Source of the DNA: Glycomyces salinus
GTDB lineage: Bacteria > Actinomycetota > Actinomycetes > Mycobacteriales > Micromonosporaceae
Direction: 5' to 3'
DNA: 34,643 nucleotides
Assembly (NCBI RefSeq): GCF_016428645.1
Contig: NZ_JAELXW010000092.1
Location: forward strand, 1 to 34,643
Part shown: positions 16,256 to 23,807 of the stretch, one piece after another
Layout of the letters: every line of letters begins with the position of its first letter
Position numbering within the stretch: the first letter of the stretch is position 1
The notes under the pieces: model-generated
Database searches by the model: none
Told to the model about the DNA's origin: nothing
Seen by the model: the letters and a program-made list of their open reading frames with translations, nothing else
Program-made: the position numbers and the translations under genes

Positions 16256-17631
16256 CCGTCGGACTGGCCATCATCCTGGCCGTCACCGCCGCCACGGGAT
16301 TCTTCGTGGCCCTCGAATTCGCCTACACCGCGGTCGACCGCTCCCGCCTCGAGGACATCGCCTCCGCCTCTGACGGCAGGCGGGCCGTCCGCGCCGGACG
16401 CGCCCTGCGCATCTGCTCCAAACTCTCCTTCGCCCTCTCGGGCGCCCAGCTCGGCATCACCGTCACCGCCCTGTTCGTGGGCTTCTTCGCCGAGCCCTAC
16501 CTCGGCCAGGGACTGGCCGCGCTGCTCGGCAGCACCGGCGTCCCCGCCGGAGTCTCGGTCGCGATCGGCGTCACCCTGGCGGTGGTGGTGGCCAACATCG
16601 TCCAGATGATCCTCGGCGAGCTCGGCCCCAAGAACCTCGCCATCGCCCGCACCGAGGGCCTGGCGCTGGCCCTGGCGACCCCCACCACCGTCTACCTGAC
16701 CGTGTGCGGGCCGATCATCCGCTTCTTCGACACCGCCTCGATCCGGCTGCTGCGGCTGCTGGGCATTCACGCGGTCGAGGAGCTCGACCACAACGCCACC
16801 CCCGAGGACCTGCACCACATCATCGACGTCTCCCGCGACGAGGGCGCGCTCGACGAGGGGCTGTCCGAGTTGCTCGACCGCGGCCTGGACTTCTCCGAGA
16901 TCGTGGCCGAGCAGGCCATGACCCCGCGCGTCAACGTCCACACCCTCCGCGCCGACGCCACCGTCGCCGACGCCGTCGAGGCCCTCCACGGCGGGCACTC
17001 GCGGTTCCCGGTCGTCGGCGAGGACGTCGACGACCTGCGCGGCGTGGTCGGCATCGGCCAGATCATCCAGGTCCCCCGCTCCAAGCGCGGCACCGTCAGA
17101 CTCGGCGAGATCGCCGACGAACCGATGCTGGTCCCCGCCTCCCTGCCGCTGCCGACCCTGCTCGAGCAGATGCGCGCCGAGCACCGCCAACTGGCCTGCG
17201 TGGTCGACGAGTTCGGCGGCTTCGACGGCATCGTCTCCCTCGAAGACCTCGCCGAGGAGCTGGTCGGGGAGATCCAGGACGAGCAGGACCGGTTCGAGGA
17301 GGGGCCGGTGTCCCTCACCGGCGGCGCCTGGCTCATCCCCGGCCGCTGGCGCATCGACGAGGTCGCCGACGCCACCGGCATCGAACTGCCCGAGGGCGAG
17401 CACTACGAGACCGTCGCCGGCCTGGTCATGTCCCTGCTCGGCCGCGTGGCCCACCCCGGCGACGCGGTCGAGGTCGACACCGTGCGCGCCGAGCCGTCCG
17501 AGGACGAGGCCGAGACCGACGCCCCGAGCCCCGGCAGCGTGCGCATGGTCGTCGTCTCCTGCTCGCGGCACGTCCCGCAGGCGGTCGAACTGCAACGGCG
17601 CGAATCGCCGGTGAAGGAGGCCGCCCGATGA
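16246..17631 (+). CDS. CNNM/CorC-type membrane protein (DUF21-CBS-CorC_HlyC)
   Basis: The 461-aa protein has an N-terminal DUF21/CNNM membrane domain (about 1-190, beginning LITVGLAIILAVTAATGFFVALEFAYTAVDRSRL). It is followed by a pair of CBS domains (about 205-335, with AMTPRVNVHTLRADA and VVDEFGGFDGIVSLEDL) and a C-terminal CorC_HlyC domain (about 345-440). Such proteins are annotated as hemolysins but are related to CNNM/CorC magnesium transporters. The CBS pair probably binds adenine nucleotide. The ATG follows GAGGTG, which is embedded in a hairpin. The stop overlaps the next gene as ATGA. A tandem long-short CNNM pair is common in actinobacteria. Mg or divalent-cation export is inferred from the family. 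Confidence 0.93.
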   Translation: MLITVGLAIILAVTAATGFFVALEFAYTAVDRSRLEDIASASDGRRAVRAGRALRICSKLSFALSGAQLGITVTALFVGFFAEPYLGQGLAALLGSTGVPAGVSVAIGVTLAVVVANIVQMILGELGPKNLAIARTEGLALALATPTTVYLTVCGPIIRFFDTASIRLLRLLGIHAVEELDHNATPEDLHHIIDVSRDEGALDEGLSELLDRGLDFSEIVAEQAMTPRVNVHTLRADATVADAVEALHGGHSRFPVVGEDVDDLRGVVGIGQIIQVPRSKRGTVRLGEIADEPMLVPASLPLPTLLEQMRAEHRQLACVVDEFGGFDGIVSLEDLAEELVGEIQDEQDRFEEGPVSLTGGAWLIPGRWRIDEVADATGIELPEGEHYETVAGLVMSLLGRVAHPGDAVEVDTVRAEPSEDEAETDAPSPGSVRMVVVSCSRHVPQAVELQRRESPVKEAAR

Positions 17632-18647
17632 GCACCGGACCCGCCCTGCTGATCTCGGTGGTCCTCTTGGCCGCCAACGCGTTCTTCGTGGCCGCCGAGT
17701 TCGCGCTCGTGGCCGCCCGGCAGAGCCGCCTCGAACAGGACGGCTCGGCCGCCGCGCGCGCCGCGCTGCGCGGCACCAAGAACCTCTCGCTCATGCTCGC
17801 CGGAGCCCAACTGGGCATCACCGCCTGCACCGTCGGCCTCGGCGCGCTCGCCGAACCGGCCCTGGCGCACACCATCGAGGTCCCGCTCGAGGCGATCGGC
17901 CTGGAGGCCGCCGCTCACCCGATCGCGTTCACGATCGCGCTGATCGTGGTGGTGTTCCTCCACATGGTCGTGGGGGAGATGATGCCCAAGTCCTGGGCCA
18001 TCAGCCACCCCGAGCCCTCGGCGATGGCCCTGATCTGGCCGTTCACCGGCTACGTGGTGCTGACCAAGCCGATCCTGCTGGCGCTCAACCACGGCGCCAA
18101 CGCCCTGCTGCGCCTGCTCAAGGTCGAGCCGGCCGACGAGAAGGCCCAGGCCCACTCCCCCGAGGAGCTGCGCTACCTGCTGCGGTCCTCGGCCGAGGCC
18201 GGCACGCTCGGGGCCGATGAGCACCAGATCCTCACGCACGCGATCGAGGTGCAGGCCCGTTCGATCGGCGAGGTCGCCATCCCGTGGTCGTCGGTGGTCA
18301 CCATCCCGGCCGCGGCCCGCGCGGTCGACGCCGAGGAGCGCAGCCGCGAGACCGGCCGCTCCCGCATCGTGGTGGTCGACCCCGAGGCCCGCCCGATCGG
18401 GCTCGTCCACGTCCGCGAGGCGATCCAGGCCGAGCCGGACACCCCCGTCGCCGACCTGGACACCGCCCCGCTCCTGATCGCGGCCGAGACCACCGTCTCG
18501 GCGGCCGTGACGCTCATGCGGCGGCAGCGGGCCCAGCTCGCGCTGGTCACCGGCCCCGGCCGGGAGGTCACCGGGCTGGTCGCGATGGAGGACCTGCTCG
18601 AGGAGATCATGGGGGACTTCGAGGACGAGACCGACCGGGTCTTCTAG
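17628..18647 (+). CDS. second CNNM-type membrane protein (DUF21-CBS, no CorC domain)
   Basis: The 339-aa partner of the preceding protein starts at an ATG overlapping its stop by 4 nt. It has a DUF21 membrane domain (about 1-185, with NAFFVAAEFALVAARQSRLEQDG and VVGEMMPKSWAI) and a CBS pair (about 200-335, ending TGLVAMEDLLEEIMGDFEDETDRVF). It lacks the CorC_HlyC domain of the first protein, so the two may work as a heteromer, as inferred for similar adjacent pairs. The longer open frame running upstream from 16704 is only the shadow of the first gene. Its TAG stop shares the CTAG at 18644-18647 with the stop of the convergent small gene. Confidence 0.92.
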   Translation: MSTGPALLISVVLLAANAFFVAAEFALVAARQSRLEQDGSAAARAALRGTKNLSLMLAGAQLGITACTVGLGALAEPALAHTIEVPLEAIGLEAAAHPIAFTIALIVVVFLHMVVGEMMPKSWAISHPEPSAMALIWPFTGYVVLTKPILLALNHGANALLRLLKVEPADEKAQAHSPEELRYLLRSSAEAGTLGADEHQILTHAIEVQARSIGEVAIPWSSVVTIPAAARAVDAEERSRETGRSRIVVVDPEARPIGLVHVREAIQAEPDTPVADLDTAPLLIAAETTVSAAVTLMRRQRAQLALVTGPGREVTGLVAMEDLLEEIMGDFEDETDRVF

Positions 18648-18955
18648 CTCGGGTGCGGCACGTAGACCGTGTGGCCCTCGGCGTTGACCGTGTCGGTGTC
18701 GACGTGGTCGGAGACGCTGATCTGGCTGGTCGAGCCGACGCTCTCGCCGTGTTCGGCCACGAGCGCCAGCTCCGTGGCCCAGGTGGCGCCGAACTCGTCG
18801 TAGCCCGAGACGACCTCGGACTCTCCGGCCGCGGCGACGCAGCCCTCGACGATCGCCCGCATGTCGCCTTCGAGCGAGGCGAAGCTGTCGGATTCGGAGA
18901 TGGTCCGGCTCGCGCCTGCGGAGGCTGAGCTCGGGTTGACACCGGTGGCGGCCAT
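18644..18955 (-). CDS. 103-aa small protein, possible WXG100/EspC-like ESX-associated factor
   Basis: This small soluble protein has no signal peptide. The N-terminal 25 residues are Ser/Ala-rich; two predicted helical stretches follow, with a turn around GYDEFGATWATELALVAEHGESVG, and then a short polar tail. The size, the helix-turn-helix outline and the place next to an ESX locus suggest a WXG100-superfamily or EspC-like secreted partner, but no diagnostic motif is present. The ATG at 18953-18955 is preceded by GGAG with 6-nt spacing; a TTG at 18967 could extend it by four residues. It is the last of three minus-strand genes that diverge from the ESX genes. Confidence 0.7.
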   Translation of the reverse strand: MAATGVNPSSASAGASRTISESDSFASLEGDMRAIVEGCVAAAGESEVVSGYDEFGATWATELALVAEHGESVGSTSQISVSDHVDTDTVNAEGHTVYVPHPS

Positions 18956-18977
18956 CGGCGGCTCCAATCGGAGTAGG

Positions 18978-18994
18978 GGCGGGCTCTGCCCGCC
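18978..18994 (-). terminator. small hairpin between the SH3-like membrane protein gene and the 103-aa gene
   Basis: GGCGGG-CTCTG-CCCGCC forms a 6-bp stem with a 5-nt loop in the 61-nt spacer. It may attenuate read-through or separate the two genes; there is no U-tract. Confidence 0.3.
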
Positions 18995-19016
18995 GGGGCG
19001 AATTCGAGGATCTGCT

Positions 19017-19961
19017 CTAACAGGGCGGAAGGTCGCCGACCGAGTTCTTTGCGAAACCGTCGATGTTGAACCAGGCGAACGGGATGTAGTAGTCGCCGTC
19101 GCCCAGCAGGATCTGCTTGTTCGAAGTGTCCTTGCCGGGGTGGTAGTCGTGGTAGCCGTCGGCCTCCTGGCCTCGCGGGGTGATGCTCGGGCCGGTGGTC
19201 CAGCAGATCGCCCGGTAGCGGTCTCCGGTCCTCACGTGTCCTACCGGGCTGCCGTTCCTGCCGGGGTTGTCGAAGAGCCCGATGCCGTTTCCGCCGCCGG
19301 CCGCACTGGTGTCGTCGCAGTAGGCGGTGTCCATCTCCGAGCATCCGAAGTAGACCTGGCCCTTGACCGTCGCGGTCGACGCCCGGTAGTCGCCCGTGGT
19401 CGAGTCGCCGGCGGCGTTGGTGATCCGGACCCGGTAGGTGTGCTCGGTGGAGGCCCGCAGGCCGTCCTCGGTGAGGCTGTCGCACGAGCCGTCGCCGACC
19501 TTGACCGCTCCGTCGCGGAGCAGGTCGCAGGTGACCTTTCCGCCGCCGTCGTCGTAGGTCAGGTCCAGCGTGATCGAGTCGGTCCCCGACGAGTGGCCCG
19601 AGACCTGCACGGTCGGTTCGGACAAGGTGTCCGAGGTCGTGCCGTCCGGTTCGGACTCGGGTTCGGGCTCCGGCTCGGCGGTCGGCTCCTCGGACTCGGA
19701 CGGGGCCGCCTCGGCGCCGTCCGGATCGGGGGACTCGGTCGACGCGGAGTCCGCGTGCGCGGCCGCGGGCGCGGGCTCGTCGCCGCCGAAGGAGTCGGCG
19801 ACCGCGACGCCCATGGCGACGGCGAGCACGGCCGCGACGGCGGCGGCCACCATCGCGAGCGAGCGTCCGGCGCCGCCCCTCTCGCGCAGCTGGTCGCGCC
19901 AGGAGGCGATGACGGCCGGCAGGTCGCGGCGGCCGGAGGGATCAGGGGCGGAGTCGGTCAT
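19017..19961 (-). CDS. membrane-anchored extracytoplasmic protein with Fn3-like and SH3-like regions
   Basis: The 314-aa protein has a basic cytoplasmic N-terminus (1-32) and one membrane segment (about 33-57, SLAMVAAAVAAVLAVAMGVAVA). An acidic Glu/Pro/Ser-rich spacer (60-115), which would cross the wall region, follows. A beta-rich domain (about 118-200) carries Cys pairs and the phrase HTYRVRITNAAGDS, typical of fibronectin III-like folds. The C-terminal region (about 205-314) contains IGLFDNPGRNGSPVGHVRTGDRYRAICWTTGP, resembling a bacterial SH3-like wall-binding module, with several cysteines that may pair outside the cell. The ATG at 19961 lies 24 nt after the 857-aa gene, so both are probably one operon. 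The function is unknown; a role in wall binding near the ESX apparatus is inference. Confidence 0.85.
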   Translation of the reverse strand: MTDSAPDPSGRRDLPAVIASWRDQLRERGGAGRSLAMVAAAVAAVLAVAMGVAVADSFGGDEPAPAAAHADSASTESPDPDGAEAAPSESEEPTAEPEPEPESEPDGTTSDTLSEPTVQVSGHSSGTDSITLDLTYDDGGGKVTCDLLRDGAVKVGDGSCDSLTEDGLRASTEHTYRVRITNAAGDSTTGDYRASTATVKGQVYFGCSEMDTAYCDDTSAAGGGNGIGLFDNPGRNGSPVGHVRTGDRYRAICWTTGPSITPRGQEADGYHDYHPGKDTSNKQILLGDGDYYIPFAWFNIDGFAKNSVGDLPPC

Positions 19962-19985
19962 GGCGCTGTCGGTCCTCGTCCGTTC

Positions 19986-22559
19986 TCACTGTGCTGCGGC
20001 GAGTCTGCGGATGTCGGCTCGCTCGAGTTCCATCTCTACGGTGTAGTTCTCGTACATCTCGCGGTAGTCGCTGTTCGCGCCGTTCATGACGTCGACGTAG
20101 ATCCCCTCGGCCTCGTCGCGCAGGTGGGAGGGGATCTCTTCCAGATCCTTGAGCCGGTCGCCGTCGAGCACGACGCCGGGGTCCTGGCCGGCCGCTTCGG
20201 CCGCCGCCCTGACGTCGGCAGTGGTGACTCCGGAAGCCGGGTCGGCGAGCATGCCCGTGACCGCATTGTCGGCCATGGCCCTGGTCATGTCGCTGCGCGT
20301 CATCTGGAACTCCGCGGCGAGTTCGACCGAGCCGGGGTCGCTGTTCAGCCACCAGCCCTCGGTCTGCCCGAGCGGGATCGCCCACTTGGGGGCCTCGAAG
20401 ATCTCCTTGATGACGACCTTGCCGAGGGTGCCCAGTGTCTTCAGGCCGGGGACCTTGTCGCGGATCTCTCCGGCGAATTCGCCGCCCACCTCCTTGACGA
20501 TCGAAGATCCGGCGCGCGCCCAGGCGGCGTGGCGCGCATCCGTGGCGGTGATATCGGAGTTGCGGCCTTCGACGCCTTCGCCGACGTCCCCTGCGAGATT
20601 CGCGTAGCCCGCGTCGAGGAGGCCGATGAGTCTGCCGGCCTCGGCTCCGAACCTTCCCGCTTCGCCGTGGCTCCACTCGTGCAGGCCGTCGGCGGTTCCG
20701 ATCGCGAGGGCGTACACGCGCCCACCCAGGTCGTTGGCGGCTTGCTCGTCGGCCATGACCAGCTCGAACATGCTCGCCCTCGTTCGAATGTCCAGTGGGA
20801 GGTGCCGGTCCTCCGGTTCGGGGCCCCACGAGAACTCGTCGTCGGAGTCCGGGGGCCCTTCCGCGAAGTACGGGATCGTGCTGAAGACGACGTCGCCGAG
20901 CGAGCGGGCGATCTCCGGATTGGCGACGCCGAGGCTGGCGGCCTCGTCTGCGCCGATCTGGCCGTAGCCGTCGGTGAAGAACTCGAAAGCGGACTGATCC
21001 CAGTGCCCGCCGGCGGCCGGGTCCTCGTTGGTCATGGTGGTGTACAGGCTGTGGGCCGCCAGGGCCGCCAGTTCTTCCTCATGGGGGTCGTCGCCGTACA
21101 TCGCCTCGGGGATCCAGTCGGTGAGCAGGGATGCGGCCGTGCCGCCGTCCTCCCAATCGTGTCCGAACAGGCTTCGCAGCACGAATTCGGGCGAGTCGTC
21201 GCCGTATTGGGAGTGCTGGTAGTCCCCGGTGAGGACGTCGGTGTTGGCTTCGTGGTTCCTGGTGCTGACGCCCAGCAGATTGCCGGAGTCCGATTCGAGA
21301 TCTGTGGCCGTGTTGATCGAGTTGTCCGGGTTGAAGTGTTCGGCGAGGGCCACGGTCAGCGCGGCCGAGAACTCGCGGCCGCCTTCCAGTTCCGACAGGG
21401 CGGCGTCGTCGAGGACGTTGCCGAACAGGGGCGAGAGACCACCGAGGACCGCGGCGTGGTCGGGCCAGAGCAGCTCGCCCGGTGCGTCGCCGTGCTGGTT
21501 GTCCAGAGTCACGCGCACGTTGTCGGGAAGCCGGTCGAGTCCGCCGCCGACGCTCTCGTTCGACAGCGCCAGGATTCCTCCGCCGAGCGCGGAGAGCAGC
21601 AGGCGCTTGTCCTCCTCGCTCATGTTCTCCGAGTTCGCGGCCCAATCACCGACCGAGTACAGCGGGGAGTTGGCGGGGTTGAAGCCGCCGGCGTAAGGAT
21701 CGCGGCCGTCGACCGAGTCCATGTGGTCGTAGAACGCCTCCAGGAATTCGAGTTCTCCCGCGGATAGCTCGGCGCCGTCGATGCCCTGGAATTCTTGGGC
21801 GCGTTCGGCGATGGCGTACACCATCTCCAACTGGGCCCGCAGTTCCGGGGTCAGCTCGTCGCCTGCGGCCATGGCCTCGGCGAGCGCTTCGCCCAGGTCG
21901 CGGCCGTCGGAGCCGGTGACGGGCAGGGCCGCGTCGGTGCCCCACAGGTTGAAGGCCATCCAGGAGGCCGCGCCGCCGCCGGTGAGTATGCGCAGGTCCT
22001 CCGGGCTCGGTCCGGCCGTGAGCATGCGCCCCGCCTCGGCGGCGTTGTCCTTGTACTCCTCGTACGCGGTGTCGGCCTCGCCCTCCATCTCGGTGAGCTT
22101 CGCCTGTCCGGCCTCGGCGACCGCGTTCTGCACCGCCCGGTCGATCGCGTCGGCGGTCATGCTCGGGGAGTCGCCGCCGATCTCGCTGCCCAGGGCGGCG
22201 CGGTCGACGCCGAAGTCGTCGCCTACGGCCTCCTCCCACTCCTCGATGAGCTCCTCGCGCCGCGTCTTGTAAGTCTTGACGTCGCTGGCCCACTTGCCGG
22301 TCACCATCGCGCCCCAGGCGGCCCCCTGCATCGCGGCAAGGTAGGCGCCGGTGGAGTTGCCGGCCTCCTGCTGGAGTCGGTCGGAGACGATCTCGGAGAA
22401 GTCGACGGCGGTACTGCGCATATCCGAGACGAGGTTGTCGCCGCTGCCGACGATGCGGCCGCTGTTGGCCTCCAGGGCCTCGGCCTCGGCGGCCAGGGTG
22501 TCCTCGTCCGCGGTGGACTCCGGGGGGTCGAAGCTTCCGACGGTTGGTATGGAGGGCAT
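19986..22559 (-). CDS. large helical ESX-linked protein, possibly DUF6571-like
   Basis: The 857-aa soluble acidic protein has no signal peptide or membrane helix. The first 170 residues form long amphipathic helices (DTLAAEAEALEANSGRIVGSG onward), reminiscent of WXG100/LXG domains at the N-terminus of ESX substrates. The body is helical and contains the repeated-looking phrases NHEANTDVLTG and EFVLRSLFGHDWEDGGTAASLLTDWI, which recall actinobacterial DUF6571 or TPR-region proteins found beside ESX genes. That similarity is from memory and unverified. No toxin motif is visible at the C-terminus. The ATG at 22557-22559 has GGAAGG 11 nt upstream; a GTG at 22571 is the alternative. It is divergent from the WXG100 genes with a 218-bp AT-richer spacer between them. 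Confidence 0.8.
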   Translation of the reverse strand: MPSIPTVGSFDPPESTADEDTLAAEAEALEANSGRIVGSGDNLVSDMRSTAVDFSEIVSDRLQQEAGNSTGAYLAAMQGAAWGAMVTGKWASDVKTYKTRREELIEEWEEAVGDDFGVDRAALGSEIGGDSPSMTADAIDRAVQNAVAEAGQAKLTEMEGEADTAYEEYKDNAAEAGRMLTAGPSPEDLRILTGGGAASWMAFNLWGTDAALPVTGSDGRDLGEALAEAMAAGDELTPELRAQLEMVYAIAERAQEFQGIDGAELSAGELEFLEAFYDHMDSVDGRDPYAGGFNPANSPLYSVGDWAANSENMSEEDKRLLLSALGGGILALSNESVGGGLDRLPDNVRVTLDNQHGDAPGELLWPDHAAVLGGLSPLFGNVLDDAALSELEGGREFSAALTVALAEHFNPDNSINTATDLESDSGNLLGVSTRNHEANTDVLTGDYQHSQYGDDSPEFVLRSLFGHDWEDGGTAASLLTDWIPEAMYGDDPHEEELAALAAHSLYTTMTNEDPAAGGHWDQSAFEFFTDGYGQIGADEAASLGVANPEIARSLGDVVFSTIPYFAEGPPDSDDEFSWGPEPEDRHLPLDIRTRASMFELVMADEQAANDLGGRVYALAIGTADGLHEWSHGEAGRFGAEAGRLIGLLDAGYANLAGDVGEGVEGRNSDITATDARHAAWARAGSSIVKEVGGEFAGEIRDKVPGLKTLGTLGKVVIKEIFEAPKWAIPLGQTEGWWLNSDPGSVELAAEFQMTRSDMTRAMADNAVTGMLADPASGVTTADVRAAAEAAGQDPGVVLDGDRLKDLEEIPSHLRDEAEGIYVDVMNGANSDYREMYENYTVEMELERADIRRLAAAQ

Positions 22560-22777
22560 GTGACGCTGCACCTTCCGAGCATGAGGGGGCGATGCGGGGG
22601 TGTGTGTAGTTGGATGCGGTTGCGCCGCAAGGATAAATATATGCGGTTACCGTAAGATCGAACGGAACTACATGTTAACATTACGTGTCTTAACTCACTG
22701 TTTACCCCGATGTAAATGGCGCCCAATAGATTCCAACACGAACGAGCGCAGTTCTCCACCCCTACGAGGAGGCCACC
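22560..22777. promoter_or_regulatory. AT-richer divergent promoter region of the ESX locus
   Basis: This 218-bp spacer is markedly AT-richer around 22625-22735 than its surroundings and must hold promoters in both directions. Short inverted repeats are visible: CCGCA/TGCGG at about 22626-22647, and TTTAC/GTAAA at 22701-22716. I cannot assign a -35/-10 pair with confidence. Confidence 0.45.
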
Positions 22778-23125
22778 ATGTCTGGCGCGTCCCACTTCGG
22801 ACTCACCACGGCCAACGCGCTGGCGACCAGCGCCAATGAACACGAGATCTCGGTCGAGGAGCTGTTCGGCCAGCTCCGCGGGCTCATCCAGGAGATGGAG
22901 GCCGACGCCGAGGCGATGGGCGGCGAAGCGCTCTCCAAGTTCCGCCTCGCCAAGAACGAGTTCGTCACCGCCTACAACGAGCTCGCCGACAAGTACGGCG
23001 TCAGTGCGTTCGCCCAGGCGGAGACCCAGAACGACGGCTTCAACACCGACGACGCCAACCAGGCGGAGTTCCAGAACGCCGAGGGCGGCCTGCCGCCCAT
23101 CAAGCCCATCACCGTCCAGATCTGA
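22778..23125 (+). CDS. WXG100-superfamily ESX protein lacking the WXG motif (EsxB-like)
   Basis: The 115-aa protein has a strong GAGGAGG site before its ATG. It is helical with a central turn EADAEAMGGEALSKF, where the canonical Trp-X-Gly is replaced by Met-Gly-Gly. The second helix reads FRLAKNEFVTAYNELADKYG and the tail (about 85-115) is Asn/Gln/Pro-rich and extended, where secretion signals of EsxB-type proteins lie. It is followed 22 nt later by a canonical WXG100 protein, and the two probably form the secreted heterodimer. No exact YxxxD/E motif is clear at the helix end; YNELAD and YGVSAF are the nearest. Confidence 0.85.
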   Translation: MSGASHFGLTTANALATSANEHEISVEELFGQLRGLIQEMEADAEAMGGEALSKFRLAKNEFVTAYNELADKYGVSAFAQAETQNDGFNTDDANQAEFQNAEGGLPPIKPITVQI

Positions 23126-23147
23126 CTCCGAGGAAGGGAAGACCACC

Positions 23148-23450
23148 ATGGGAGCCTCCGCATACGAACTGCACGGCGACGTCGGCAAACTGCAGAACCT
23201 GGCCGGAGTCCAGACCGACTACCGCTCCAAGTTCGACGGCATCCTCGGCCAGTTCCAGAGCAGCGTCTCCACCGCCAAAGGCCAGTGGAGCGGCGCCGGA
23301 CTCGACGGGTTCTCGGCGTTCAACACCAGCACCGAGGGCGAGTTCACCGACCTCCAGGCGGCCTTCGACAAACTCGCGGCGGCCACCGACAACTCGGCGT
23401 CGAACTGGCAGTCGGCCATCACCCGCATCACCACCCGGTGGGGCGCGTGA
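23148..23450 (+). CDS. esxA: WXG100 family ESX protein (EsxA-like)
   Basis: The protein is exactly 100 aa, with two helices joined by the canonical WXG turn (QWSGAG at about 47-52), followed by FSAFNTSTEGEFTDLQAAFDKLAAAT. The ATG at 23148 has AGGAAGGGAAG upstream; the open frame upstream of it belongs to the preceding gene's shadow. It is a predicted ESX substrate, probably paired with the preceding protein. Its stop overlaps the GTG of the next gene (GTGA), tying it to the secretion machinery transcript. Confidence 0.93.
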   Translation: MGASAYELHGDVGKLQNLAGVQTDYRSKFDGILGQFQSSVSTAKGQWSGAGLDGFSAFNTSTEGEFTDLQAAFDKLAAATDNSASNWQSAITRITTRWGA

Positions 23451-23779
23451 CCGACCGCGCCCCGGCCGAAGCCGAGCGCGGAGCCTCCGGCGCCGACGCG
23501 GCGCCGCTGCCCATGCGGCGGACCGGCCAGGCCGAGCGCTACGTCCTCCAAGCGGCAGGCCTGCGCCGCCGCCAACTGCGCGCCGCCGTCCTCTACGGCT
23601 CGGCCCGCAGCTGGCGGCAGCGGCAGCCGCTGTGGATCGCGGCGATGATCGGCGTGATCGCCGCGGCGGTCATCGTCGCGGCCATCGCCGTCGCGAACGC
23701 CTTCGAGAAGCAGCGCCAGGCCGACGCCGAACGCGAAGCGTCCCAATCGGTCCAGGCCCCGGCCCTGATCGGTTCCTGA
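23447..23779 (+). CDS. small single-pass membrane protein of the ESX operon
   Basis: The 110-aa protein starts at a GTG overlapping the WXG100 stop by 4 nt. Residues 1-61 are cytoplasmic and Arg-rich (RTGQAERYVLQAAGLRRRQL), residues 62-84 are a clear membrane helix (PLWIAAMIGVIAAAVIVAAIAVA) and the last 26 residues are charged and extracytoplasmic. Its place between the WXG100 pair and eccD suggests a part of the secretion complex. The N-terminal cytoplasmic-plus-TM layout is faintly like the start of EccB, but the large extracytoplasmic domain of EccB is absent. I would not name it. Confidence 0.75.
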   Translation: MTDRAPAEAERGASGADAAPLPMRRTGQAERYVLQAAGLRRRQLRAAVLYGSARSWRQRQPLWIAAMIGVIAAAVIVAAIAVANAFEKQRQADAEREASQSVQAPALIGS

Positions 23780-23807
23780 ACCCCGCAGCGAGACTGGATG
23801 AACCCCT

